64,000 bases of DNA, taken from Maribellus maritimus. Lineage in GTDB: Bacteria; Bacteroidota; Bacteroidia; Bacteroidales; Prolixibacteraceae. The stretch lies in the NCBI RefSeq assembly GCF_022267315.1, contig NZ_JAIKLE010000024.1:1-64000 (forward strand), read 5' to 3'. The notes beneath the pieces were generated by a model. The model did no database searches and was not told where the DNA came from. It saw only the letters and a list, made by a program, of their open reading frames with translations. Positions within the stretch are counted from its first letter, which is position 1; every line of letters begins with the position of its first letter. Position numbers and translations under genes: made by a program. This document shows positions 25,553 through 35,814 of this stretch, one piece after another.

Positions 25553-25593
25553 AAGTCAGGCAAAAAAGCAAATGTGTTTATTTGCTCTGTTTT

Positions 25594-27930
25594 TTATTTT
25601 TTTCGACCACGTTTGGATTTTGGCTCCGGAGCATTGTTGATAATATTCATACAATCTTCCAGTGTTAATTCCTCTGCATTTGTTTTTTTCGGAATTTTAT
25701 AATTTTTCTTTTTGAACGAAATATATGGTCCCCATCTTCCATTCAAAACTCTTAAATCCGGTTCCTGTTCAAATACTTTAATTACTGCTTTTCTGTCCTT
25801 TTCTCGTTTAGCTTCTATCAGCTCGATGGCTCTGTCAAGTTTAACTGAAAAAGGATCATCCTCTTTTCCGAGGGATACAAATTTATTGTCGTGCCGTACA
25901 TACGGTCCGAAACGACCGATGGCAACAGTCACCTTTTTATCTTCATATTCTCCCAATTCGCGCGGGAGCTTAAATAAATCCAGTGCTTCTTCCAAAGTTA
26001 TTGTTTCAAGGTGTTGTCCGGCTCGTAAACTGGCAAATTGCGGTTTTTCACCTTCTCCGTCAGTTGATGCCTGCCCCAATTGGGCAACCGGGCCAAAACG
26101 GCCAATTTTCACAGAAACTTCTTTTTCTGTTTTTGGGTCAATTCCCAATATACGTTCTCCTTTGGATCGCTCAGAGTTTTTTAACGCATCTTCAACATTT
26201 TCATGAAATGGCTGATAGAAGGCATCAATCATCTCGTTCCAAATCTTTTTTCCTTCCGCAATGTCATCAAATTCTTTTTCCACTTTTGCGGTGAAATTGT
26301 AATCCATTATTTGCTGGAAGTTGTCAATAAGGAAGTCGTTTACCACCATTCCAACATCAGTTGGAAAAAGTTTTGATTTCTCAGCACCTGTTATCTCTGT
26401 TTTTGTTTTTTCGGAAATATTTTGATTCCTCAGTGTTAAAACGTCATAGTTGCGTTCTATTCCAGGTCGATCTTCTTTAACTACGTAATTTCTGTTCTGA
26501 ATGGTTGTGATGGTTGGCGCATAAGTAGAAGGACGCCCAATGCCAAGTTCTTCCAGTCGTTTTACCAGAGAAGCTTCCGTGAAACGAGGAGGTCTCTGCG
26601 AAAAGCGTTGCGTGGCAATGGCTGAAGACATCTCCAGTAAATCATTTATTTTTACAGGAGGTATAATTACATCGCCACTTCCATTGCTTCCATTGTCGTC
26701 ATCTGTCGATTCAATATAAACTCTAAGAAATCCGTCAAAAATTAAAACTTCACCTGTGGCAACAAATTTTTCACTGGTATTCGATATTGAAATGGTAACT
26801 GTTGTTTTCTCCAGTTCTGCATCTGCCATTTGCGAAGCAATTGTTCGTTTCCAAATCAAATCATACAAACGTTTTTCCTGGCCCGAACCGTCAACAGTTT
26901 CATTATCCATATAAGTCGGACGGATGGCTTCGTGTGCTTCCTGTGCCCCTTTTGTTTTTGTTTTGTAATTTCTGATTTTTACGTACTTGTCACCGTGTAA
27001 CTCCTGTATTTTTTGTTTTGAAGTATTGATGGCAAGTCCCGACAGGTTTACCGAATCGGTACGCATATATGTAATCTTTCCACTTTCGTATAAGCGCTGA
27101 GCTACAGCCATAGTTTGTGAAACAGAGAAGCTGAGCTTTCGGCTGGCTTCCTGCTGCAGGGTTGATGTTGTAAATGGTTTTGCCGGAGATCTTTTTCCTG
27201 GTCGTTTTACTACATCAGCAACCGAAAAGTCAGCATTCTTACATTTTTCAAGGAAAGCAAATGCTTCTTTCTTATTATCAAATCGTTTAGAAAGTTCTGC
27301 TTTTAATTCGGTTTGTTTCCCCTCTTTGTCTTCCACCAGAAAGTAGCCATTTACACGGAAGGACGATTCACTTTTAAAATTGATGATCTCTCTCTCCCGT
27401 TCTACAATTAAACGAACGGCAACCGACTGCACCCTTCCTGCTGATAACGATGGTTTAACTTTTTTCCATAAAACGGGTGAGACTTCAAAACCAACAATCC
27501 GATCAAGCACACGACGTGCTTGCTGCGCATTTACAAGATTTTCATCGATTGAGCGCGGATTTTCAACTGCATTCAAAATCGCATCTTTTGTAATCTCGTG
27601 AAAAACAATTCGCTTTGTGTTCTCTGGTTTTAGTTTTAAAACCTCTTTCAGATGCCAGGCGATTGCTTCCCCTTCGCGGTCTTCATCGGAAGCTAACCAT
27701 ACCATTTCAGCATCTTTCGACAACTTTCGAAGTTCTGTAACAACTTTCTTTTTATCAGGGGTGATAATATATTTTGGATGATATTTTTTTTCAATGTCAA
27801 TCCCAAAATCTTTCTTTTCCAAATCTCTTACGTGTCCCATGCTCGAGGTCACAAAATATCCATCCCCCAGAAATTTTTCTATGGTTTTTGCTTTGGCTGG
27901 CGACTCAACAATTACAAGGTTTTTGTGCAT
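25594..27930 (-). CDS. topA: DNA topoisomerase I
   Basis: This is a type IA topoisomerase of 778 residues from the preferred ATG at 27930, which yields the usual MHKNLVIVESPAKAKTIEKFLG start; an ATG 21 bases upstream is less likely. The TOPRIM domain carries SDEDREGEAIAWHL, the catalytic tyrosine lies in SGKITYMRTDSVNLS (about residue 292), and the C-terminus has TOPRIM-C repeats (KIGRFGPVAQLG, AIGRFGPYVRHD, GRWGPYISFKKKNYKIPK) without four-cysteine zinc fingers. It relaxes negative supercoils. It is followed by the arginase-like gene on the same strand. Confidence 0.95.
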   Translation of the reverse strand: MHKNLVIVESPAKAKTIEKFLGDGYFVTSSMGHVRDLEKKDFGIDIEKKYHPKYIITPDKKKVVTELRKLSKDAEMVWLASDEDREGEAIAWHLKEVLKLKPENTKRIVFHEITKDAILNAVENPRSIDENLVNAQQARRVLDRIVGFEVSPVLWKKVKPSLSAGRVQSVAVRLIVEREREIINFKSESSFRVNGYFLVEDKEGKQTELKAELSKRFDNKKEAFAFLEKCKNADFSVADVVKRPGKRSPAKPFTTSTLQQEASRKLSFSVSQTMAVAQRLYESGKITYMRTDSVNLSGLAINTSKQKIQELHGDKYVKIRNYKTKTKGAQEAHEAIRPTYMDNETVDGSGQEKRLYDLIWKRTIASQMADAELEKTTVTISISNTSEKFVATGEVLIFDGFLRVYIESTDDDNGSNGSGDVIIPPVKINDLLEMSSAIATQRFSQRPPRFTEASLVKRLEELGIGRPSTYAPTITTIQNRNYVVKEDRPGIERNYDVLTLRNQNISEKTKTEITGAEKSKLFPTDVGMVVNDFLIDNFQQIMDYNFTAKVEKEFDDIAEGKKIWNEMIDAFYQPFHENVEDALKNSERSKGERILGIDPKTEKEVSVKIGRFGPVAQLGQASTDGEGEKPQFASLRAGQHLETITLEEALDLFKLPRELGEYEDKKVTVAIGRFGPYVRHDNKFVSLGKEDDPFSVKLDRAIELIEAKREKDRKAVIKVFEQEPDLRVLNGRWGPYISFKKKNYKIPKKTNAEELTLEDCMNIINNAPEPKSKRGRKK

Positions 27931-28091
27931 ATGCTTAACTCTTCCTTTCAAAAAATTTCTGCAAATTAAAGAAAATCAAACGCTAAGTTCAAAATTTAAT
28001 AGCTTAATTTTTTTTAATTCTATATTATTGATAATGATGATTTTATTTTTCAGAAGTCAAAATAATGCTGTTAATCTGTTCGTTTAAACAA

Positions 28092-28121
28092 TTGCTGCGT
28101 AGGCAGAATCATATATATTTG
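28092..28121 (+). promoter_or_regulatory. Promoter of the PBP1A gene
   Basis: TTG (28092-28094) and TATATTTG (28114-28121) are separated by 19 bases, matching the Bacteroidota primary-sigma promoter (TTG-N19-TAnnTTTG). Transcription would start near 28128, about 19 bases before the start codon, so the 5' leader is short. Confidence 0.65.
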
Positions 28122-28146
28122 TTGTGCGAATTTAATTGTAAATTTT

Positions 28147-30519
28147 ATGTCAGAAAAGAAAAAAAAATATACAAAATATATTATTGCATTCTGGTCGGTT
28201 ACAGGCTTGGGAATACTTGGAGTTTTTCTTTTGTTTTTTATGATTGCAAAAGGGAAGTTGGGTTTTATGCCCAGTTTTGAAGAGCTTGAGAACCCGCAAA
28301 ACAATTTGGCTTCAGAAATTTATTCGACAGACGGGAAAGTACTTGACAAGTATTTTATCAGGGAAAATCGTACCTATGTGGATTATGAGAATCTGCCTGA
28401 AGATTTGATTGATGCTTTAATCGCTACAGAAGATGTTCGTTTTTACAATCACTCCGGGATTGATTTACGGGGCTTGGTGCGTGTTGTAAAAGGAATTGTT
28501 ACACGCAATACCAGTTCGGGAGGTGGAAGTACATTGAGTCAGCAGCTGGCAAAAATGTTATTTCCCCGCGATGCAATGGAAAATGGCCTGCAACTGGCGC
28601 TTCGTAAATTTAAGGAATGGGTAATTGCTGTTAAACTTGAGCGCAGTTATACAAAAGAGGAGATTATTTTAATGTATCTGAACAAATACGACTATTTAAA
28701 CAATGCGGTTGGGATAAAAACCGCAGCTCAGGTATATTTTAGTGTTCAGCCCGATTCGTTGCAACTGCATCAGTCTGCGATGTTGGTTGGGATGGCAAAA
28801 AATTCATCGCTTTATAATCCGGTAAGGAGGCCTGAATTGGTTTTACAAAGAAGAAATGTCGTCCTGAATCAAATGTTTAAATACGGATATATTTCTAAAG
28901 AAGTAAGGGATTCTGTAAAACAACTTCCGCTCGATTTGGATTATCACAAAGTAGATTATAAAAGTGGAGCAGCACCCTATTTCAGGGAATATTTGCGTTT
29001 AACGATGACGGCCAAGAAACCTGTACGCGAGAATTACGCATCATGGCAGGAGCAGAAATTTATCGAAGATGTGGATGAATGGGAAAACAACCCGCTTTTT
29101 GGCTGGTGCAACAAAAATGTAAAGCCCAATGGCGAAAACTATGACCTATATAACGACGGGTTGAAAATTTATGCAACCATCGATTCAAGGATGCAGAAGT
29201 ATGCTGTTGAAGCCATTGAGCAACACCTTCGTTATGATCTTCAACCGCTGTTTGACGGGAGCATGCAAGACCTGAATAATCCGCCTTTCGCAAATAATAT
29301 GACGGCCGAGGAGACTGAAGATTTACTTGACAGAAGTATCAGGCAAAGCGAACGTTACCGGGTTCTTCGTTTGCAGGGAATGAATTTCAAAGAGATAAAG
29401 GAGAATTTCAAAAAGCCGGTTGAAATGACCGTTTTTTCATGGCAGGGAGAGAGAGATACGGTAATGACTCCTTTGGATTCAATAAAATATTATTTGCGCT
29501 ATTTCCGTTCTTCGTTTATGGCTACCGATACGGAAACAGGAGCTGTACGAGCTTATGTGGGCGGGCCAAATTACAAGTATTTTATGTATGACATGGTAAA
29601 AGACGGAAAACGCCAGGTGGGTTCTACTGTAAAACCGTTTTTATACACTCTTGCCATGCAAAACGGCTTAACACCTTGTACAAAGGTTCCTTATGTTAGT
29701 CAACAGTTTCAAATGCCCGATGGTACCATTTATGAACCCAAAGACTCTGACGTGGATGAAGAGAAGGATGGACAGTTGGTTACATTGAAATGGGGGCTGG
29801 CAAATTCGAAAAACCGCATTTCGGCGTGGGTGTTAAAACAGTTTAGTCCACAGGCTGTGGTTGAAGTTATGAAACGACTTGGCGTTTACAGTCCGGTTGA
29901 CCCGGTTCCTTCTATGTTCCTCGGAACTTCTGATATTACGCTTTACGAAATGGTGGGAGCTTTTACTACCTATGCAAACCTGGGTGTTTTTATAAAACCC
30001 TATTTTGTTACGCGTATTGAAGATAAACACGGAAATGTAATTGCAACATTTCAACCTGAAAAACATGAGGCCATTGATGAACAAACTGCTTATCTGATGT
30101 TGAATCTGATGCAGAGTGTAATAAATGATGGGACAGGTGTTCGGTTACGATTTTCAAATCTTTGGCGTGATAGAGTGACGAAGGAATATGGCGATTTCGC
30201 TGTGCCGATTGCCGGTAAAACAGGGACAACACAGAACCACTCCGATGGCTGGTTTATTGGAGTAACTCCAAAATTGGCCGGAGGTGTCTGGACAGGGGCC
30301 GATCTGCGAAGTATTCATTTCCGTTCTCTTGGAAGCGGACAGGGAGCAAATATGGCACTTCCAATCTGGGGGTATTTTTACAAAAAAGTTTTAGCCGATC
30401 CTACCCTGGGAATTACAGAAGAACAGGAATTTAAAAAGCCTCTTAATTTTACAATTGATCTTGATTGCGATGAAGAGGAAGATGCAAATTCGCCGACCGA
30501 TTTTAACGATTTCTTTTAG
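28147..30519 (+). CDS. Bifunctional penicillin-binding protein 1A
   Basis: This 790-residue class A PBP polymerises glycan strands and cross-links peptides at the outer face of the inner membrane. It has one N-terminal membrane helix (about 11-34). The GT51 glycosyltransferase domain shows ATEDVRFYNHSGID with catalytic Glu95 and GGSTLSQQLAKMLF. The transpeptidase domain has STVKPF (serine near 492), SKN and KTGTTQNHSDGWF (near 690). The C-terminus is acidic (DCDEEEDANS). Its own promoter is immediately upstream, and it is divergent from topA. Confidence 0.92.
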   Translation: MSEKKKKYTKYIIAFWSVTGLGILGVFLLFFMIAKGKLGFMPSFEELENPQNNLASEIYSTDGKVLDKYFIRENRTYVDYENLPEDLIDALIATEDVRFYNHSGIDLRGLVRVVKGIVTRNTSSGGGSTLSQQLAKMLFPRDAMENGLQLALRKFKEWVIAVKLERSYTKEEIILMYLNKYDYLNNAVGIKTAAQVYFSVQPDSLQLHQSAMLVGMAKNSSLYNPVRRPELVLQRRNVVLNQMFKYGYISKEVRDSVKQLPLDLDYHKVDYKSGAAPYFREYLRLTMTAKKPVRENYASWQEQKFIEDVDEWENNPLFGWCNKNVKPNGENYDLYNDGLKIYATIDSRMQKYAVEAIEQHLRYDLQPLFDGSMQDLNNPPFANNMTAEETEDLLDRSIRQSERYRVLRLQGMNFKEIKENFKKPVEMTVFSWQGERDTVMTPLDSIKYYLRYFRSSFMATDTETGAVRAYVGGPNYKYFMYDMVKDGKRQVGSTVKPFLYTLAMQNGLTPCTKVPYVSQQFQMPDGTIYEPKDSDVDEEKDGQLVTLKWGLANSKNRISAWVLKQFSPQAVVEVMKRLGVYSPVDPVPSMFLGTSDITLYEMVGAFTTYANLGVFIKPYFVTRIEDKHGNVIATFQPEKHEAIDEQTAYLMLNLMQSVINDGTGVRLRFSNLWRDRVTKEYGDFAVPIAGKTGTTQNHSDGWFIGVTPKLAGGVWTGADLRSIHFRSLGSGQGANMALPIWGYFYKKVLADPTLGITEEQEFKKPLNFTIDLDCDEEEDANSPTDFNDFF

Positions 30520-30691
30520 ACTCTTCCATATAGAGCCTAACAGGAAAGGAGTTTGGTGGTATTTTTCTTCCGATTGTCGATCAGTCTAAAACTGAAAAGG
30601 AAATCAGTTGTTATAACAATGTTTTCCAGAACTTGAGATAGCTTTTACAAAGCACTATTTTGTACTTTTACCATCAGATGGAATAATTTGA

Positions 30692-30994
30692 ATGATGGAA
30701 AACGGGACAACGGTAAATTATTATTACAAAATTAAAGTTCTTTTATCCCCCGATGATTTCAAAACAATAGAAGAAGGATTGGATTATGCTCCCAATAATA
30801 GCCTTGAAGCTTTTTATCACATTATTGTTGCAGGGTATTCGGCAGAATTTGCGCTGGCAAACTATCGAAATCTATACGAGTATGTGACTGAAAAGTCAAT
30901 TACTTATTCCAACGCACTGGTAAGTTATGCCTTTTATCCGGGGATGGATGCAGGAATGTATGTTACAAAAACGCAATGGTACGAGTTGAATTGA
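30692..30994 (+). CDS. Hypothetical protein, 100 residues
   Basis: No family was recognised. The protein is soluble, without signal peptide or membrane helix, and rich in Tyr (about 13%) and Ala. Predicted alternation of short strands and helices (YYKIKVLLSPDDFKTIEEGL, YRNLYEYVTEK) suggests a small alpha/beta domain. It stands alone between PBP1A and a convergent nitroreductase, with no clear operon partner. The frame is uninterrupted and coding-like, so it is probably real. Confidence 0.5.
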   Translation: MMENGTTVNYYYKIKVLLSPDDFKTIEEGLDYAPNNSLEAFYHIIVAGYSAEFALANYRNLYEYVTEKSITYSNALVSYAFYPGMDAGMYVTKTQWYELN

Positions 30995-31006
30995 ATATAA
31001 ATAGAT

Positions 31007-31525
31007 TCAGAAATTATTATTTCTGATTTTTTCAAACTGTAATTCTTCAAACGATTTTCCCTCCCTGATTTTTGCAGGATAACCAAGAGTTACAATGCTC
31101 AATACTTTAAAATTCTCAGGAAGATTTGTCATCCTTCTTATGTATTCTTCAGAAGAAATTTCGTTTGTATACATCCGGTTGCGAATTTGAATCCAACAAC
31201 TTCCCAATCCAAGCGACTGGCCCGTTAATTGAAGCAAAATGGATGCGATGGAGCAGTCTTCAATCCAAACATCATTTTTGGTTTCATCTGCACAAACAAC
31301 AACTGCAAGAGGTGCTGTTGCCAGTGGAGTAACTCCGTGTGGTTTACATCCTTTTAACTTTTTGATTTTATCGGGGTCGTCAACAAAAATAAATTCCCAT
31401 GGATTAATATTTTTAGAAGAAGGAGAGCGCAATATTGCCTCTTTCAGAATCAGAATTTTTTCTGATTCAACTTTTTTAGTGCTGTAATTTCTTATACTTC
31501 TGCGGTTTCTTAGAATTTCTATCAT
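31007..31525 (-). CDS. Nitroreductase-family flavoprotein
   Basis: The 172-residue protein has the FMN-binding nitroreductase pattern: RNRRSIRNYSTKKVE near the N-terminus, LRSPSSKNINPWEFIFVDD (about 33-51), a central ASILLQLTGQSLGLGSCWIQIR, and a C-terminal LGYPAKIREGKSFEEL. Such dimeric enzymes reduce nitro compounds, quinones or other acceptors with NAD(P)H. It is short relative to the usual 180-220 residues. The physiological substrate is unknown, and it converges on the hypothetical gene at 30692. Confidence 0.85.
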   Translation of the reverse strand: MIEILRNRRSIRNYSTKKVESEKILILKEAILRSPSSKNINPWEFIFVDDPDKIKKLKGCKPHGVTPLATAPLAVVVCADETKNDVWIEDCSIASILLQLTGQSLGLGSCWIQIRNRMYTNEISSEEYIRRMTNLPENFKVLSIVTLGYPAKIREGKSFEELQFEKIRNNNF

Positions 31526-31654
31526 TTGGTTTGTTTTCGATTTTTCCGGGCAAAAGAAAGGAAAATTATCTGAAGTATAGTATTTATTCCGCAGTAGAAG
31601 TCTATTGATGAATAAAATTTCATAACTTCAACACCAGCAAATCAATCATAAAAA

Positions 31655-32719
31655 ATGAAAAGAAAAAGTTACTCTCTTCTATTAATTACAATTGTGTTTT
31701 TTGCATGCGAGAACAAGTATTACACGGTTGAAGATTTTCCCGAAGTTGAAAAAATTGATGCACATTATCATGTTTATACAAACAATAACAGTTCGCTGGA
31801 ACAGGCTGCGAATGATAATTTTAAATTGTTTGCGATAAATACTTATTCCGGTGGATGTGAACGGGTTGTAACTGCCCATCAGTGGTTAAAAGAGCTTGGA
31901 GAGGAAAAACCGGATGAGTTTGCATATTCAGCAACCTTTTGTTTGGATGGCTGGGATGATCCTGCGTGGGTTGATAATACCATTTCCTGGATAGAGCAAT
32001 GTGTTGCAGATGGCGCCAATTCGGTAAAAGTGTGGAAAAATATTGGCATGGAATACCGCGATAAAGACAGCGTGCTTATTATGATTGACGACCCGAAATT
32101 TGATCTGATTTTTGAATATCTGGCTAAAAATAATATTCCGCTTGTAGGGCATTTGGGTGAACCCAAAAATTGCTGGTTGCCAGCTGATGAAATGACCACA
32201 AAAAACGATAGCAGCTATTTTTCACGTCACCCCGAGTATCATATGTATTTGCATCCTGAGTTCCCTTCATATGAAGAACAAATGGCCGCCCGCGACAGAA
32301 TGCTGGAGAAAAATCCGGATTTGGTTTTTATCGGTTGTCATCTGGCCAGTTTGGAATGGAGTGTGGATGCGCTTGCTGAGTTTCTTGATCGTTTCCCTAA
32401 CGCTTCGGTTGATATGGCGGCGAGATTGGGCCAGGTTTTCTACCAAACCAGAGACGACCGCGAGAAGGTGAGGAAATTTTTTGTGGATTATCAGGACAGA
32501 TTAATGTATGGAACCGATGTAATTGATAGCGGACAGGAAAAAGAAGCGTTTCAGAAAGAACTGCATCAAACCTGGTTGCACGACTGGGAGTTTTTGGTGA
32601 CCGACAAAACAATGAGTAGTTCTTTAATCGAAGGTGATTTTCAGGGGCTCAAACTTCCCAAAGAGGTTATAAATAAAATATATACCGAAAACTTTAAAAA
32701 GTGGTATAAAACTTTTTGA
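31655..32719 (+). CDS. Amidohydrolase-superfamily lipoprotein
   Basis: The 354-residue protein has a lipoprotein signal (lipobox FFAC, Cys18) and an amidohydrolase-2-type TIM barrel. Metal-site residues are visible: the HxH motif as DAHYHVY (36-42), a barrel histidine in PLVGHLGEP, another in FIGCHLASLEW, and the conserved aspartate in LMYGTDVIDS. The family includes decarboxylases and hydrolases of cyclic or aromatic acids, and the substrate here is unknown. Location in the periplasm follows from the lipobox. It converges on the methyltransferase gene. Confidence 0.75.
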   Translation: MKRKSYSLLLITIVFFACENKYYTVEDFPEVEKIDAHYHVYTNNNSSLEQAANDNFKLFAINTYSGGCERVVTAHQWLKELGEEKPDEFAYSATFCLDGWDDPAWVDNTISWIEQCVADGANSVKVWKNIGMEYRDKDSVLIMIDDPKFDLIFEYLAKNNIPLVGHLGEPKNCWLPADEMTTKNDSSYFSRHPEYHMYLHPEFPSYEEQMAARDRMLEKNPDLVFIGCHLASLEWSVDALAEFLDRFPNASVDMAARLGQVFYQTRDDREKVRKFFVDYQDRLMYGTDVIDSGQEKEAFQKELHQTWLHDWEFLVTDKTMSSSLIEGDFQGLKLPKEVINKIYTENFKKWYKTF

Positions 32720-32729
32720 TTGAACCTTC

Positions 32730-33518
32730 TTATTCTTTTTGGGCTTTTACTGAATAAACCATTGGTATTTTGTCTTCCAGACCTTTTATTTTAAATTTTC
32801 TGTCCCCGGTTTTAACTGTGTTTTCAAAACAATTGTAAGGTGAATGGTTGTATTCTTTAAAATCTTTAAGTTTCATGCCTGTTTTTATAAGTGCATCAAT
32901 AACCGTGCTTAAGCCATGATTCCAACACATCGATTTTTCTTTGATCTCAGCACCTCCATCAGTGTAGGTTCCTTCCAATTCTTCTATAATCGGATTTGAA
33001 TCCATGTAGTTAAATTCAATCTGTTTGAAATCGTAACTAAACATCCAAACCACGGGGTGAAACTCTGCCATTATAAATTCTCCTCCGGGTTTTAGAAAAT
33101 GGTGAATAACTTCTGCCCATTGTTTCATATCGGGCAGCCAGCCAACCACACCGTAGGAAGTGAAGACAACATCAAATTTATCATCCAGAATTTCAGGAAG
33201 TTTATACACATCACTCTGAAAAAATCTGGCTTTTGTTCCTGTAAGCTTATTGAGTTGTTTCGCTTTCTCAATTGCTTTTTCAGAAAAATCCACTCCAGTG
33301 GAAAAAGCTCCGCGTCTTGAAAGTGAAATAGTATCCATCCCAAAATGACATTGCAGGTGCAAAACTTTCTTTTCCTTCAGATTCCCAAGCAGCTCTATTT
33401 CTATCGGATTTAAAGAATCTTTGCCTGCAATAAAGGACTTAACATCATAAAAATCAGAGTTAAAATGGGTTTCAGTTCTTTTATCCCAGAGTTTCCTATT
33501 GATGTCAGTGTAATTCAT
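32730..33518 (-). CDS. Class I SAM-dependent methyltransferase
   Basis: The protein is 262 residues from the preferred ATG at 33518 (MNYTDINRKLWDKRTETHF), which matches the usual family start; the frame extends 12 codons further. The Rossmann glycine motif is degenerate: KKVLHLQCHFGMDTISLSRRGA (about 50-71), followed by TGVDFSEKAIEKA and FDVVFTSYGVVGWLPD. It probably methylates a small molecule. No substrate is indicated by the neighbours. Confidence 0.8.
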   Translation of the reverse strand: MNYTDINRKLWDKRTETHFNSDFYDVKSFIAGKDSLNPIEIELLGNLKEKKVLHLQCHFGMDTISLSRRGAFSTGVDFSEKAIEKAKQLNKLTGTKARFFQSDVYKLPEILDDKFDVVFTSYGVVGWLPDMKQWAEVIHHFLKPGGEFIMAEFHPVVWMFSYDFKQIEFNYMDSNPIIEELEGTYTDGGAEIKEKSMCWNHGLSTVIDALIKTGMKLKDFKEYNHSPYNCFENTVKTGDRKFKIKGLEDKIPMVYSVKAQKE

Positions 33519-33652
33519 TTTGATTTGGTTTTGTTTCTTGCGAAATAAAAGCATTAGTCTTAGCTATGAGATACCTTTTATCTCAAATCGTATCGTAAAA
33601 TTTAAAGCTGTTTCTTTGGTTCATCAACGTTCTGCAATAGCGTGGTTGTAGA

Positions 33653-35707
33653 TTATTTCATGCCGCTTCGTTCCAGTAATGCATTTACAGTTGGTTCTTT
33701 CCCCCGGAATTTTTTATACAGGGTCATTGGATGTTCAGTGCCGCCTTTTTCTAAAATATTTTTACGGAAAGAAGCCGCTACTTCTTTATTAAATAATCCA
33801 TTTTCTTTAAAAACACTAAAGGCATCAGCATCCAGCACTTCGGCCCATTTGTAGCCGTAATATCCGGCGGCGTATCCTCCGGCAAACAAATGCCCAAACT
33901 GCGTGCTCATACAAGTACCTTCAATAGAAGGGAAAATCTGTGTTTTCTTCCAGGCCTCTTCTTCGAAATCTTTAACATTCCCATCAAAAGGTTCTACCTG
34001 TGTATGCCATGCCATATCGAGATAGCCAAAACTTAATTGCCGAACAGAAAGATAACCTGCCAGAAAGTTTTGAGAGGCTTTAATCTTTTCCACCAGTTTT
34101 TCGGGAATTTTATCACCGGTTTTGTAATGAACGGCAAAACGATCAAGAAAATCTTTTTCAACTGCCCAATTCTCCATGATTTGTGAAGGAAGTTCTACAA
34201 AGTCGCGGAAAACATTTGTGCCCGATAGTCCTGAATAAGTACATTTTGTTAATATTCCGTGAAGTGCATGGCCAAACTCGTGCAAAAAGGTTTCCACTTC
34301 TCTGAAAGTTAGCAACGCCGGCTTCGTTTCTGTTGGGCGTGTAAAGTTCATTACAATTACGATGTGTGGCCGTGAATCCTGTTCGCCTTCTTTCCATTGT
34401 CCTTTAAAATCGTTCATCCAGGCACCGCCCTGTTTCCCTTTACGCGGATGAAAATCAGCATATAACACCGAAAGAAACTCTCCGTTGGCATCGTAAACTT
34501 CATAAGGGATTACTTCATCGTGGTACACCGGAATTTCATTATTTGGTTTAAAAGTTATTCCATACAGTTCGGTTGCCAATCCAAAAACTCCGTCGATCAC
34601 CCGGTTGAGTTCGAAATAGGGTTTTAGTTTTTCATCATCCAAATCGAATTTTTTAACTTTTAATTTTTCGCTGTAATAGGTCCAGTCCCAGGGCATGATT
34701 TCTTCTTCAAAACCAATGACTCTCGCATATTCTTCTACTTCTTGCTTCTCATTCTTAGCCACTTTAAAGGAGGCAGTATACAAATCTTCCAGAAGTTTGT
34801 ATACTCCTTCGGCATTCGTTGCCATCCGGCGTTCCAATACATAATCGGCATAATTTTTATATCCCAAAAGCTGAGCCATTTCCAGACGCAGGTGAACCAT
34901 TTTTTTTACATTTTCCTGATTGTCTAGTTCATCGCCTTTAAACGATTTTGACATGTAAGCCAAAAACATTTCTTTTCGTAACCCGCGGTTATCCGCATAT
35001 TTCATGAATGGGAGGTAGCTGGGCGCAGTAATATCAAAAATCCAGCCTTCTTTCTCCTTCTCTTTTGCTTTTTCGGCCGCTGCCTCCAGTGCACTTTCCG
35101 GAAGACCTGTCAGCTTGGTGTCGTCTGTAATGTGTAGTTCGTATTTATTGGTTTCTTTAAGTACGTTTTGGTGAAACTTAAGCGAAAGAACCGATAATTC
35201 AGTGCTGATTTTACGGAACTTTTCCTTTTGTTCTTCAGAAAGATTCGCGCCGCTCCGAACAAAGTTTTGATAGGTGTTTTCAAGTAAGGTTTCCTCTTCA
35301 ACCGTTAAATTCAGGTTTTCTTTTTGTTCGTAAACCGATTTAATACGCTCAAAAAGCTCGGGATTGAGTGTAATGTCATTTTGAAATTTGGTTAAGAGAG
35401 GGGAAACTTCTTCTGCAATTTTTTGGAGTTCGTCGCTGGTTTCTGCATTTAAAAGATTAAAAAATACGCCGGCAGTCCGACTTAATAAACGTCCTGCGCT
35501 ATCAAGAGCTGCAACAGTATTTTCAAAAGAAGGTAGTTCTTCCGTTTCAAAAATGGCTTTTATTTCAGCTTCTCCTTTTTTTATTGAACTTTGAAAAGCA
35601 GGTAAAAAATGTTCATCCTTTATTTTTCCAAATGGCGCTGTTTCGTGCGGAGTGTTAAATGTTTCCAGAAGGGGATTGTTTTGTATTGTATTGTTTTCCT
35701 GACTCAT
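33653..35707 (-). CDS. M3-family metallopeptidase (peptidyl-dipeptidase Dcp-like)
   Basis: The 684-residue protein is a thimet-oligopeptidase-type enzyme with the zinc motif HEFGHALHG near residue 475 and the family context TFREVETFL just before it. The C-terminal AGGYAAGYYGYKWAEVLDAD region is typical of M3 enzymes. It would trim dipeptides or short peptides. No signal peptide is evident, so a cytoplasmic location is likely, although secreted Dcp relatives exist in Bacteroidota. It is a single gene upstream of the methyltransferase, with about 135 bases between. Confidence 0.9.
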   Translation of the reverse strand: MSQENNTIQNNPLLETFNTPHETAPFGKIKDEHFLPAFQSSIKKGEAEIKAIFETEELPSFENTVAALDSAGRLLSRTAGVFFNLLNAETSDELQKIAEEVSPLLTKFQNDITLNPELFERIKSVYEQKENLNLTVEEETLLENTYQNFVRSGANLSEEQKEKFRKISTELSVLSLKFHQNVLKETNKYELHITDDTKLTGLPESALEAAAEKAKEKEKEGWIFDITAPSYLPFMKYADNRGLRKEMFLAYMSKSFKGDELDNQENVKKMVHLRLEMAQLLGYKNYADYVLERRMATNAEGVYKLLEDLYTASFKVAKNEKQEVEEYARVIGFEEEIMPWDWTYYSEKLKVKKFDLDDEKLKPYFELNRVIDGVFGLATELYGITFKPNNEIPVYHDEVIPYEVYDANGEFLSVLYADFHPRKGKQGGAWMNDFKGQWKEGEQDSRPHIVIVMNFTRPTETKPALLTFREVETFLHEFGHALHGILTKCTYSGLSGTNVFRDFVELPSQIMENWAVEKDFLDRFAVHYKTGDKIPEKLVEKIKASQNFLAGYLSVRQLSFGYLDMAWHTQVEPFDGNVKDFEEEAWKKTQIFPSIEGTCMSTQFGHLFAGGYAAGYYGYKWAEVLDADAFSVFKENGLFNKEVAASFRKNILEKGGTEHPMTLYKKFRGKEPTVNALLERSGMK

Positions 35708-35814
35708 AATTTGCTTTGATTTTTCAACAATAATTAAATTTTCAAGGCCTTAATAATATTCCTTTCATTACAAAAATAACGGGATATTGTTCAATTTGCA
35801 TGTCGCCGACAATT

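Noticed and set aside
30608-30619. Palindrome TTGTTATAACAA before the 100-residue hypothetical gene
   Set aside because: It is short, AT-rich and occurs singly with no linked regulator, so it is not supported as an operator.
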